5,657 nucleotides of DNA, taken from positions 1 through 5,657 of the forward strand of contig CAZEYS010000068.1 in assembly GCA_964516095.1 (NCBI GenBank), in the 5' to 3' direction. The translations under genes were made by a program, and so were the position numbers. Of the stretch, positions 1 through 5,657 are shown piece by piece. How positions within the stretch are numbered: the first letter of the stretch is position 1; each line of letters starts with the position of its first letter. Source of the DNA: Hydrogenothermus sp964516095. Its GTDB lineage: Bacteria > Aquificota > Aquificia > Aquificales > Hydrogenothermaceae. The notes under the pieces were generated by a model. It did not search any database. It saw nothing but the letters and a program-made list of their open reading frames with translations, and was not told the origin of the DNA.

Positions 1-17
1 CAGAAATATATTTTCTG
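1..17. repeat. Short inverted repeat at window edge
   Basis: CAGAAA (1-6) and TTTCTG (12-17) are perfect reverse complements around a 5-base AT loop. It lies beyond the 3' end of the HAD phosphatase gene. The sequence to its left is outside the window, so I cannot tell whether a T-run follows on the minus strand. A 6-bp AT-rich stem is also expected by chance in this composition. Confidence 0.25.
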
Positions 18-27
18 TTCAAAATGC

Positions 28-53
28 AAAAATTATCAGTTATTATTACTGAT
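28..53 (-). terminator. Possible weak intrinsic terminator after the HAD phosphatase gene
   Basis: On the minus strand, ATCAGT (53-48) pairs with ACTGAT (40-35) across a 7-base loop and is followed by AATTTTT (34-28). The hairpin overlaps the TAA stop (48-46) of the HAD gene and sits at the presumed end of the minus-strand operon. The stem is only 6 bp with two G-C pairs, so it would be a weak terminator. Position and T-run are the main support. Confidence 0.3.
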
Positions 54-813
54 TAATATAATCCAGAATTTGATTTATATTCTCAATAACTAAATCAGGT
101 TTTATACCTTTGTTTAAATCATCAGGTATGAATTTTCCTGTTTTGACTAATATTCCTTTAAGTCCTGCATCCATAGCTCCTTTAATATCTGCTTCTATAT
201 CATCTCCAATAACTGCTACTTCTTCAGGTTTTAGTCCCATAGATTTCACTGCAAATAAAAAGAAATCTTTGTTGGGTTTTCCAATAAGCTTAGCTTCCTT
301 TCCAGTAGTAAATTCCAAAGCAACCACAAAACCTCCACAATCTAAAGAAAGCTTACCGTCTTTATCTCTAAAATACTTGTTCTTTGCAGCAGCAATTAGC
401 TCTGCTCCTTCAATAATATACCTGAAAGCTTTATTCATATTCTGGTAGGTAAAGTTATCTCTTGCATCCCCAACAACTACATAGTTTACTGGTTCTTTTG
501 GGATATCTTCCATATCTTTTAAGGCTTCATCAGTAAGTAGAAAAAACGCTCCTGCATTCTTTTGTTTTAAAAACTGTTTTGTGGCTTCAAGGGCTGAAAA
601 TATTTCTTCTTCTCTTACATTAAAGTTCATTCTTATTAGTTTTTCATATATCGCTTTTTTGGGTTTTGTAGTAGTATTTGTGATAAATCTAAGTTTAAAC
701 TTTTGTCTTAGTTTGTTAATTGTTTCGGGAGCACCTTCTATTGGCTTGTCAACGATGTATAAAACCCCGTCCAAATCTAAAAGAAATCCTTTTATTTGAG
801 AAAAATCTATCAT
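46..813 (-). CDS. HAD-IIA family phosphatase, LHPP-like (TIGR01458 type)
   Basis: This is a 255-aa soluble, Mg-dependent phosphatase of the HAD superfamily, class IIA. Motif I is DLDGVLY, with nucleophile D13 and acid/base D15. Motif II is T45-N46, motif III is K179 in GKPNKDFF, and motif IV is GDDIEAD (203-209). The C2 cap lies between motifs II and III. Several stretches resemble human LHPP (phospholysine/phosphohistidine pyrophosphate phosphatase): FTYQNMNKAF near residue 123, ALEF before motif III, and VKTGKF near residue 225. Length also fits that subfamily (about 250-270 aa). The ATG at 813 has AAGGAG (825-820) six bases upstream. It lies 22 bases after nadC and is probably the last gene of the operon. 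The substrate is not known; NagD-like nucleotide or sugar-phosphate phosphatase activity is the alternative. The HAD-IIA class is certain and the LHPP-like subgroup likely. Confidence 0.88.
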   Translation of the reverse strand: MIDFSQIKGFLLDLDGVLYIVDKPIEGAPETINKLRQKFKLRFITNTTTKPKKAIYEKLIRMNFNVREEEIFSALEATKQFLKQKNAGAFFLLTDEALKDMEDIPKEPVNYVVVGDARDNFTYQNMNKAFRYIIEGAELIAAAKNKYFRDKDGKLSLDCGGFVVALEFTTGKEAKLIGKPNKDFFLFAVKSMGLKPEEVAVIGDDIEADIKGAMDAGLKGILVKTGKFIPDDLNKGIKPDLVIENINQILDYINQ

Positions 814-835
814 TTTATACTCCTTAAATCTTAAA

Positions 836-1663
836 TTAATAAAATTTTAAGCTTATATCAAGCCATTTACTTGAATGGATTGGGGCACCTGTTGATATAA
901 AATCAACTCCTGTTTTTGCAACTTGCTGAATATTGTCAAGAGTTATATTTCCAGAGGCTTCTATTTTTGTCCTTTTGTTTATTAATTTAACTGCTTTTTC
1001 CATTTCTTCTAAACTCATGTTATCTAGCATTATAACGTCAACCTGTGCTTCTAATGCCTCTTTTACTTGACTGAGAGAAGACGCTTCTACCTCTATTTTG
1101 ACCATTGGAGATACATTTTTTCTAATCTGTTTTACAGCTTCTTTTATACTACCAACCAATTTAATATGGTTGTCTTTAATCATAACCATATCATAAAGGG
1201 CATATCTGTGATTGTACCCTCCTCCAACCTTAACGGCATATTTTTCAAAAGCCCTAAAACCAGGTGTTGTTTTTCTAGTATCTAATAGCTTTACATTAGT
1301 TCCTCTCAATTTCTCTACAAATTTATGGGTAGTTGTAGCAATGCCTGAAAGTCTCTGAATAATATTAAGTGCCAGTCGCTCTCCTTTTAATATAGATTTA
1401 CCACTTCCTTTTATTTGTATAATTTCATCACCCTGCTTTATAGACTGACCATCTTTTTTCAGAATGTTCACTTTTATATCAGAATCTATTAGTTTAAATA
1501 CATACTCGGCAAACTCAGTCCCGGCAACTATTCCTTTTTCTTTGGCTAAAATGACAGCTTCTACATTTTTATCTATTTGTAAATTATCTGTTGTAATATC
1601 CTTGTATCCTACGTCTTCCAGATAAAACTTTTCAAGTTGTTTTTTCAAAAATATCTTATCCAT
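836..1663 (-). CDS. nadC: Nicotinate-nucleotide pyrophosphorylase (quinolinate phosphoribosyltransferase, carboxylating)
   Basis: NadC converts quinolinate and PRPP to nicotinate mononucleotide, CO2 and pyrophosphate, the step of de novo NAD synthesis after NadA. The 275-aa length is typical. An N-terminal α/β sandwich (about 1-110, with EDVGYKDITT at 16-25) precedes the barrel. Family signatures are Q103-R104-L105-S106, DTRKTTPG (128-135), GGGYNHR (147-153), MIKDNH (161-166), EVEA (191-194), LDN (213-215), EASGN (235-239) and STGA (257-260). R104, R130, K131, H152, R153 and K163 correspond to the basic residues that bind quinolinate and PRPP in studied NadC enzymes. Its ATG overlaps the hemJ stop by one base (TAATG), and GAGG lies eight bases upstream inside hemJ, so translation is probably coupled to hemJ. 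No nadA or nadB lies in the window. Nothing suggests damage. Confidence 0.97.
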   Translation of the reverse strand: MDKIFLKKQLEKFYLEDVGYKDITTDNLQIDKNVEAVILAKEKGIVAGTEFAEYVFKLIDSDIKVNILKKDGQSIKQGDEIIQIKGSGKSILKGERLALNIIQRLSGIATTTHKFVEKLRGTNVKLLDTRKTTPGFRAFEKYAVKVGGGYNHRYALYDMVMIKDNHIKLVGSIKEAVKQIRKNVSPMVKIEVEASSLSQVKEALEAQVDVIMLDNMSLEEMEKAVKLINKRTKIEASGNITLDNIQQVAKTGVDFISTGAPIHSSKWLDISLKFY

Positions 1664-2091
1664 TAAAACGGCCTCACTATTACCATTATAACTATAATTA
1701 TCATAAGTATAGTTGGAACTTCATTGTATATTCTTAAAAATTTAGATGAATAAATGTAATTTTCTTTTTCTAGATTTTTCCTTATAAATGCCAGATGAAT
1801 ATAATAAAGTATAAGTAAAACAGCCATAGTAAGCTTTAAATGAATCCAGCCACCAGATTTAAAAATATCAGAATTCATAAATAACATTAAAATACCAGTT
1901 ATAACAGTTCCCCAAAATGCCGGTATACCTATAAACTTATGAAGTTTATATTCCATAACTTTTACGATACTTACAAATTCTCTTTTATCTTTGTTTTCAA
2001 CATGATATATGAAAAGTCGGGGCAAATAAAATAAAACTGCCATCCATGAAATTACAGAAATAACATGCAAAGCTTTTATCCATAAGTACAT
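1663..2091 (-). CDS. hemJ: Protoporphyrinogen IX oxidase HemJ (UPF0093/CopD-like membrane protein)
   Basis: This 142-aa integral membrane protein oxidises protoporphyrinogen IX to protoporphyrin IX, the penultimate heme step, in bacteria without HemG or HemY. About four membrane helices are visible (about 5-24, 53-72, 84-103, 125-140). HemJ family features are the start MYLWIKALH, then WM and LPRLFIYH (23-30), the loop K49-L-H-K, the HLKL segment (84-87), and the C-terminal RIYNEVPT (120-127) followed by a hydrophobic helix ending in RPF. H9, H30, H51, H84 and H99 are candidates for heme or substrate contact; which of them serve is not settled by the sequence. The ATG at 2091 has a strong SD, AAGGAGG (2105-2099). 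It sits 21 bases after the TauE/SafE gene and overlaps nadC by one base. Automatic pipelines often label this family only as a CopD-like membrane protein. Confidence 0.88.
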   Translation of the reverse strand: MYLWIKALHVISVISWMAVLFYLPRLFIYHVENKDKREFVSIVKVMEYKLHKFIGIPAFWGTVITGILMLFMNSDIFKSGGWIHLKLTMAVLLILYYIHLAFIRKNLEKENYIYSSKFLRIYNEVPTILMIIIVIMVIVRPF

Positions 2092-2112
2092 TCCAAATCC
2101 TCCTTCATTTCA

Positions 2113-2844
2113 TTAAAAACCTTTATACAAAAAGTAAACTCCAAAAATAATTATAGAAAAAGAAACCAGTTCTTTAAAAGTTTTAGTAGGAAACACTTTT
2201 GCTATATAATTTCCCAGATATGCACCTAAAAATACAGCCAGAATAGATGGTAATATTATCTCCATATTAAAGTAATTTTTAAGAGGAGAAAGCAGATAGA
2301 ATATTATCCGTTCCACATTTAAAATAGCAAAGAAAAAAGATATAACAAATTTAAAATTTTCTTTATCATGAAAGGTTTGATTTAGATAAAAAGCATATAA
2401 AGGTCCCGAACCACCTATTAAACCGGATATTATCCCTCCTATAAATCCAGTTATTGAAGCAAAAATATGCTTATATTTCTTAGGAATGTAGATTTTTCTC
2501 TTCTGAGCAAACAAATCATATAAGCCTGTAGCAATGACAACAAGCCCAAAAGTAAACTCAATAAATTTATGAGAAACAATTTCAAGTAAATAACTTCCAA
2601 TCCCTGCCCCTAAAAATGAAAAGAGTACTAATATAGATATCTCTTTGAGAAATAACCTTCCTTTAAAATTTAAAACTGCTAAATAAATAGTTCCAATAAG
2701 AGCTATAATAGAAAGAGAAACAACGACAGTTTTTGCATCATAGAATAACAGCAGGATAGCTGTAGAAATAATACCAGAACCAATCCCTAAAAACCCTTGA
2801 ACAAGCCATCCTGCAAATACTGCAATAAATGATATTATAGCCAT
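2113..2844 (-). CDS. TauE/SafE-family sulfite/anion exporter-like permease
   Basis: This 243-aa polytopic inner-membrane protein belongs to the TauE/SafE (DUF81) family. Members are proposed to move sulfite, sulfoacetate or other small organosulfur anions. It has two homologous halves, each opening with a glycine-rich helix: GWLVQGFLGIGSGIIS near residue 12 and GFIGGIISGLIGGSGPLYAF near residue 135. About eight hydrophobic segments are visible, and the length is typical. I choose the ATG at 2844, which overlaps the ychF TGA by one base (TGATG). The TTG just before it would add one residue. No SD is visible upstream, so initiation probably relies on ribosomes finishing ychF. The substrate cannot be read from sequence. 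Sulfur anion export would suit a sulfur-oxidising thermophile, but that is inference. Confidence 0.85.
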   Translation of the reverse strand: MAIISFIAVFAGWLVQGFLGIGSGIISTAILLLFYDAKTVVVSLSIIALIGTIYLAVLNFKGRLFLKEISILVLFSFLGAGIGSYLLEIVSHKFIEFTFGLVVIATGLYDLFAQKRKIYIPKKYKHIFASITGFIGGIISGLIGGSGPLYAFYLNQTFHDKENFKFVISFFFAILNVERIIFYLLSPLKNYFNMEIILPSILAVFLGAYLGNYIAKVFPTKTFKELVSFSIIIFGVYFLYKGF

Positions 2845-3956
2845 CAAACATTAAATCTAAATATCATCACATCGCCATCTTGGACAACATAGTCTTTACC
2901 TTCTATCCTAACGGCACCTTCTTCTTTTGCCTTTGCCCAAGAACCATATTTAATAAGCTCGTCAGCATTAATAACTTCTGCAGCTATAAATCCTCTTTCA
3001 AAATCCGAGTGAATTTCTCCTGCAGCTTGAGGGGCTTTTGTTCCTTTCTTAATAGTCCATGCATGGGTTTCTTTTTCCCCAGTTGTAAAATAAGTTATCA
3101 AATCTAAAAGCTCATATCCAGTTTTTATCATTTTATTTAAACCAGGTTCACTTAACCCATAAGCTTCTAAAAGTTCTTGCCTTTCTTCTTTAGGTATTTC
3201 TACCAGTTCTTGCTCAACTTTTCCGCACAAAACTACGACAGGAGCATTTTCTTTTTCTGCTTTTTCTTTAATTTGTTTTACATATGGATTATTCTCCCCG
3301 TCAGGAAGGTCTTCCTCACTTATATTTGCCACATACATAACAGGTTTTAGAGTAAGAGGAAATATTGTTTTCTTTAGATAATCTATCTCTTCTTCTGAAA
3401 ATTTATCTGTATTGGTTCTTAAAGGTTCTAAGCTTTCTAATATTTCTTTAGCCTTTGTTAAAGCTTGAACTTCAAATTTTGCCTCTTTATTACCGGATTT
3501 TGCAGGTTTTATAACTTTTTCAAGTCTTTTTTCCACACTTTGTAAATCTGCAAGAATAAGCTCTGTATCTATAATTTCTGCATCTCTTACAGGGTTAACG
3601 GAACCTTCCACATGAACAACATCACTGTCGTCAAAGCATCGTACTACATGAGCTATAGCAGAAACATTTCTTATATTTGATAAAAACTGGTTCCCAAGGC
3701 CTTCACCTTTTGAGGCACCCTTAACAAGGCCTGCAATATCCACAAATTCTATAGTTGCAGGGATTACTCTTTCTGATTTAGATATTTCTGCTAATTTTTC
3801 AAGTCTGCTGTCTGGTACGTTTACAACACCCACATTTGGATCTATTGTGCAAAAAGGGTAGTTTGCGACGTCAGCTTTTCCTGTTTCTGTAAGAGCATTA
3901 AAAATAGTAGATTTACCAACATTTGGTAGTCCTACAATTCCAACATTAAGTTTCAT
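2844..3956 (-). CDS. ychF: Redox-regulated ATPase/GTPase YchF (OLA1 family)
   Basis: YchF is a universally conserved Obg-family P-loop NTPase that binds ribosomes and affects translation and stress responses. The 370-aa length matches the family (E. coli 363). The P-loop is GLPNVGKST (9-17), the switch I region is NYPFCTIDPN (32-41), and the Walker B/G3 motif is DIAGLV (73-78), with hydrophobic L77 where Ras-like GTPases carry glutamine. H115 in VVHVEGSVNP matches the catalytic-loop histidine of E. coli YchF. The G4 position reads N211-I-S-E214 instead of NKxD, the change linked to ATP rather than GTP preference in this family. A coiled-coil insertion spans about 130-200, and a TGS domain spans about 280-368, ending DVMIFRFNV. 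The ATG at 3956 has GGAGG (3965-3961) four bases upstream. It is the first clearly coupled gene of the minus-strand operon. Confidence 0.97.
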   Translation of the reverse strand: MKLNVGIVGLPNVGKSTIFNALTETGKADVANYPFCTIDPNVGVVNVPDSRLEKLAEISKSERVIPATIEFVDIAGLVKGASKGEGLGNQFLSNIRNVSAIAHVVRCFDDSDVVHVEGSVNPVRDAEIIDTELILADLQSVEKRLEKVIKPAKSGNKEAKFEVQALTKAKEILESLEPLRTNTDKFSEEEIDYLKKTIFPLTLKPVMYVANISEEDLPDGENNPYVKQIKEKAEKENAPVVVLCGKVEQELVEIPKEERQELLEAYGLSEPGLNKMIKTGYELLDLITYFTTGEKETHAWTIKKGTKAPQAAGEIHSDFERGFIAAEVINADELIKYGSWAKAKEEGAVRIEGKDYVVQDGDVMIFRFNV

Positions 3957-3972
3957 TTTTCCTCCAGTTTTG

Positions 3973-3990
3973 AAATTTTTGTGAAAATTT
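3973..3990. repeat. Perfect AT-only inverted repeat in the ychF leader
   Basis: AAATTTT (3973-3979) and AAAATTT (3984-3990) are exact reverse complements with a 4-base loop. It lies 7 bases upstream of the ychF SD on the minus strand. Every stem pair is A-T, so a stable RNA hairpin at high temperature is doubtful. It may simply be part of an AT-rich promoter or spacer. Confidence 0.3.
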
Positions 3991-4013
3991 ATATATAAGA
4001 AAGTTTATTTCAA
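3988..4013 (-). promoter_or_regulatory. Possible promoter for the ychF operon
   Basis: On the minus strand TTGAAA (4013-4008) could serve as a -35 box. A TATAAA (3993-3988) follows after 14 bases, and a poorer TAAATT (3991-3986) after 16 bases. The 14-base spacing is short, and the -35 overlaps the TGA stop of the upstream gene. The 53-base gap is large relative to the other junctions, which is the main reason to expect an internal promoter here. Confidence 0.25.
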
Positions 4014-4294
4014 GCTGTTTGTGGTTCTTTTTTAGGTAGGTAATAAAATTCGTTAAATATTTTCTGAATTCTTTTTATAACATCTTCTTCATTTAAGAAT
4101 AAACACACCTTTTTATCTGAGGGTATTTCAAAAATAAATTTATACTTACCATCTCTCTGTGGCCTTATATAAACATCAAACTTTACACCATTTAAATAAC
4201 CACTAAACCACAGCTCTTTAGTTTTATCATGGTAGAGTTTATCAAAACCATGTTTCTGTATAATCCCATCAACTTCTTTTAAAATGTTTTCCAT
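4010..4294 (-). CDS. Hypothetical protein, 94 aa, unknown function
   Basis: I do not recognise this protein. It is small, charged and soluble, with no signal peptide or membrane segment. Reading the pattern by eye suggests a helix (2-15), three strands (about 27-34, 36-44 and 50-58) and an amphipathic C-terminal helix (68-83), giving an α-β-β-β-α layout, then a short polar tail. It has a single cysteine (C64) and no metal or nucleotide motif. Aromatic residues cluster in the strands (W29, F30, Y33, F39, Y42), which could form a binding face. The ATG at 4294 has only a weak GGTG five bases upstream. It is the first minus-strand gene from the divergent region and lies 53 bases before ychF. Codon use resembles its neighbours, and the full-length frame with a sensible amphipathic pattern argues that it is real. 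Confidence 0.72.
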   Translation of the reverse strand: MENILKEVDGIIQKHGFDKLYHDKTKELWFSGYLNGVKFDVYIRPQRDGKYKFIFEIPSDKKVCLFLNEEDVIKRIQKIFNEFYYLPKKEPQTA

Positions 4295-4361
4295 AAAAAC
4301 ACCATAATAATTATTGTTTTAAATATATTATAATTTATAAAAACTCAAAATACAGGGTATA
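4295..4361. promoter_or_regulatory. Divergent intergenic region with palindromic ATTATAAT
   Basis: These 67 bases, nearly all A/T, separate the minus-strand 94-aa gene from the plus-strand symporter gene and must hold both promoters unless transcription enters from elsewhere. ATTATAAT (4327-4334) is a perfect palindrome that gives a consensus TATAAT on each strand (4329-4334 plus, 4332-4327 minus). Neither has a good -35 box at 16-18 bases. On the minus strand TTGAGT (4348-4343) is 17 bases from TATTTA (4325-4320), a poor -10. No operator or riboswitch structure is visible. Confidence 0.45.
4314..4341 (+). promoter_or_regulatory. Candidate sigma-70-type promoter of the symporter gene
   Basis: TTGTTT (4314-4319) and TATAAA (4336-4341) are 16 bases apart. 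A start near 4348 would leave a leader of about 14 bases that still contains the AGGG (4354-4357) before the TTG start. The -35 matches consensus only in TTG and the background is very AT-rich, so the support is modest. Confidence 0.35.
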
Positions 4362-5564
4362 TTGTTGAAAAAAGTTCTATCTATTGAGAATCTTACTTTA
4401 ATAGGTATAGTTTTAGGTATTTTAATAGGAATATATCTTCCTGATATTGCTCTAAATTTTAAAATAATTGGAGATGTATTTTTAAATCTCCTTAAGATGA
4501 TAGTTATTCCTCTTATTTTTGTTTCTATTTTTGTAAGTATTTCTAATCTTTCTTCTGCACAAGATTTTAAAGACATAGGAGTGAAAGCATTTTTATATTA
4601 TCTTTTAACTACATCTTTGGCTGTTTTAACAGGCCTGATTTTAGTTAACATTATTCCATTTTCTATTGACAGTATCTCCAAACCTGAGAGTACCAATCTA
4701 AATATTCAAAAATTGACATTAGAATCTTTCATAAACAATTTGATACCTTCTAATATATTTAAAAGTTTAGCAGAAGGTAAATCTATTCACGTCATTTTAT
4801 TTTCAATTTTATTAGCCATGGCAACTTTATACATATCTCATTCTAAAAGAAAAGTAGTAGTTACTTTCTTTGATGGATTAAACGATGCCATTTTAAATAT
4901 GGCTAAATGGATAATATACCTTTCACCTATAGGTGTATTTGCTTTGATTGCGTATGTAGTTGCAGAAAAAGGTATAGATGTAATTTTATCATTATGGCAG
5001 TATGTTCTGGTTGTTCTTATAGGGCTTTTATGGCATTTTAGCGTAAATCTGGGCATTATTGCCTATGTACTTGGCAAGGTAAATCCATTAGAATACTTTA
5101 AAAAGGTAAGAGAGGCCCTACTCATAGCTTTTTCCACATGCTCTAGTTCAGCTACATTACCAGTCTCCCTTGAAGTTGCTGAGAAGAAAGCCGGTATTCC
5201 TAAAAAAGTTGCAGGCTTTGTTTTACCACTTGGAGCTACAATAAATATGGACGGAACAGCACTTTATGAATCTGTAGCTGCTGTTTTTATAGCACATGTC
5301 TATGGAATAGATTTAACTATATACCAGCAGGTTCTTATTTTCATTACTGCAACACTTGCATCAATCGGTGCCGCTGCAATACCAAGTGCTGGATTAATAA
5401 CAATGACCTTAGTGTTTTCAACAGTAGGGCTACCTTTAGAAGGTATAGCTATAATAATAGCAGTTGATAGGTTCTTAGATATGTTTAGAACAGCTACTAA
5501 TGTCTGGGGAGACCTGATTGGAGCTAAAGTTATAACTAATTTAACCAAACGGGAAAGTGTATAA
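4362..5564 (+). CDS. Dicarboxylate/amino acid:cation symporter (DAACS), probably glutamate/aspartate type
   Basis: This 400-aa inner-membrane secondary transporter of the SDF/DAACS family takes up acidic substrates with Na+ or H+. The family fold is visible: N-terminal helices with LLKMIVIPL (43-51), hairpin HP1 with SSSATLP (261-267), TM7 NMDGT (295-299), hairpin HP2 SIGAAAIPSAG (334-344) and TM8 with D369, D373, R376, T377, N380 and D384. These TM8 residues match GltPh D390, D394, R397, T398, N401 and D405. DctA dicarboxylate carriers have Ser at the D394 position and Asn at the D405 position, so glutamate/aspartate is the likelier substrate (GltP/GltT-like). No ATG exists between the in-frame stop at 4338 and codon 46, which lies inside a conserved helix. 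The gene must therefore begin at TTG, either 4362 or the adjacent TTG 4365. AGGG at 4354-4357 spaces slightly better for 4365. Confidence 0.93.
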   Translation: MLKKVLSIENLTLIGIVLGILIGIYLPDIALNFKIIGDVFLNLLKMIVIPLIFVSIFVSISNLSSAQDFKDIGVKAFLYYLLTTSLAVLTGLILVNIIPFSIDSISKPESTNLNIQKLTLESFINNLIPSNIFKSLAEGKSIHVILFSILLAMATLYISHSKRKVVVTFFDGLNDAILNMAKWIIYLSPIGVFALIAYVVAEKGIDVILSLWQYVLVVLIGLLWHFSVNLGIIAYVLGKVNPLEYFKKVREALLIAFSTCSSSATLPVSLEVAEKKAGIPKKVAGFVLPLGATINMDGTALYESVAAVFIAHVYGIDLTIYQQVLIFITATLASIGAAAIPSAGLITMTLVFSTVGLPLEGIAIIIAVDRFLDMFRTATNVWGDLIGAKVITNLTKRESV

Positions 5565-5565
5565 T
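5560..5565 (+). promoter_or_regulatory. Possible -10 box for purS
   Basis: A consensus TATAAT overlaps the stop codon of the symporter gene, 33 bases before the purS ATG. No recognisable -35 box lies 16-18 bases upstream. With only 34 bases between the genes, purS may instead be read through from the symporter promoter. No terminator hairpin is visible in the gap. Confidence 0.22.
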
Positions 5566-5598
5566 AAATTATAGAACTTTAATGTAAAGGGGTAATAT

Positions 5599-5657
5599 AT
5601 GCTAATTAAGTTTTACATCAAACCAAGAAAAGGAGTTTTAGACCCTCAAGGTAGAGC
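5599..5657 (+). CDS. purS: Phosphoribosylformylglycinamidine synthase subunit PurS (5' end only)
   Basis: Only the first 19 codons and two further bases are present; the gene runs off the window. The start reads MLIKFYIKPRKGVLDPQGR, which matches the PurS N-terminus, including the family's KGVLDPQG segment after the first strand. PurS is a small (about 80 aa) dimeric subunit that joins PurL and PurQ to convert FGAR to FGAM with ATP and glutamine in purine synthesis. The ATG at 5599 is preceded by AAAGGGG (5586-5592) with six-base spacing. Having PurS implies the split PurSLQ form of the enzyme instead of the single-chain PurL of enterobacteria. purQ and purL may follow outside the window. Confidence 0.85.
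   Translation, partial: MLIKFYIKPRKGVLDPQGR

Noticed and set aside
110..448. Plus-strand open frame opposite the HAD phosphatase gene
   Set aside because: It is antisense to a gene with all HAD motifs intact, and its translation is low-complexity (Ser/Ile/Pro-rich) with no SD.
581..799. Plus-strand open frame opposite the HAD N-terminal region
   Set aside because: Shadow of the motif I-containing gene; the hydrophobic translation is a by-product of AT-rich complementary codons.
1067..1285. Plus-strand open frame opposite nadC
   Set aside because: It lies wholly within the conserved quinolinate-binding region of nadC and has no SD or family features.
2880..3107. Plus-strand open frame opposite the ychF TGS domain
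   Set aside because: It is antisense to a highly conserved domain and has no recognisable features.
3172..3213. Repeated 9-mer agttcttgc, 33 bases apart, within ychF
   Set aside because: It encodes two similar QEL segments in a Glu/Leu-rich helix; ordinary coding similarity, not a repeat element.
4328..4576. Minus-strand open frame across the symporter start and the divergent region
   Set aside because: It covers the promoter region and overlaps conserved N-terminal symporter helices; no SD and no family likeness.
4838..5056. Minus-strand open frame inside the symporter gene
   Set aside because: Shadow of membrane helix coding sequence in the middle of the symporter gene.
5300..5548. Minus-strand open frame opposite HP2/TM8 of the symporter
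   Set aside because: It is antisense to the most conserved substrate-binding region and has no independent support.
5565..5598. Possible terminator or riboswitch between the symporter gene and purS
   Set aside because: Only 34 bases with no stem and no T-run after a hairpin; far too short for a purine riboswitch.

Overview
The window is AT-rich (roughly one third G+C by eye) and densely packed with bacterial genes. The proteins are rich in Lys, Glu and Ile, the leaders carry clear Shine-Dalgarno (SD) sites, and heme synthesis uses HemJ. This would fit a thermophilic, low-GC Gram-negative lineage such as the Aquificales (Sulfurihydrogenibium/Persephonella type). That placement is an inference from composition and gene style, not a database match.

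Layout. Positions 46-4294 hold six minus-strand genes that read right to left: a 94-aa protein of unknown function, ychF (translation-associated ATPase/GTPase), a TauE/SafE-family membrane permease, hemJ (protoporphyrinogen IX oxidase), nadC (quinolinate phosphoribosyltransferase) and a HAD-IIA phosphatase resembling LHPP. Two junctions are one-base stop/start overlaps (ychF/tauE-like TGATG, hemJ/nadC TAATG). Two more are gaps of 21-22 bases with an SD inside. From ychF to the HAD gene this therefore looks like one transcript. The 94-aa gene lies 53 bases upstream of ychF and may belong to it. A weak hairpin with a T-run overlaps the HAD stop codon and may end the transcript.

A 67-base divergent intergenic region (4295-4361) separates this block from two plus-strand genes. 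The first is a DAACS-family acidic amino acid symporter (GltP/GltT type) that must start at TTG. The second is the 5' end of purS, cut by the window end, encoding a subunit of FGAM synthetase in purine synthesis.

The genes are housekeeping functions grouped by co-expression rather than one pathway: heme (hemJ), NAD (nadC), purine (purS), translation (ychF) and membrane transport (TauE/SafE, GltP). I see no mobile element, CRISPR array, tRNA, rRNA or defence system, and no convincing undescribed system. The least explained items are the 94-aa protein, the LHPP-like phosphatase next to nadC, and the substrate of the TauE/SafE permease.
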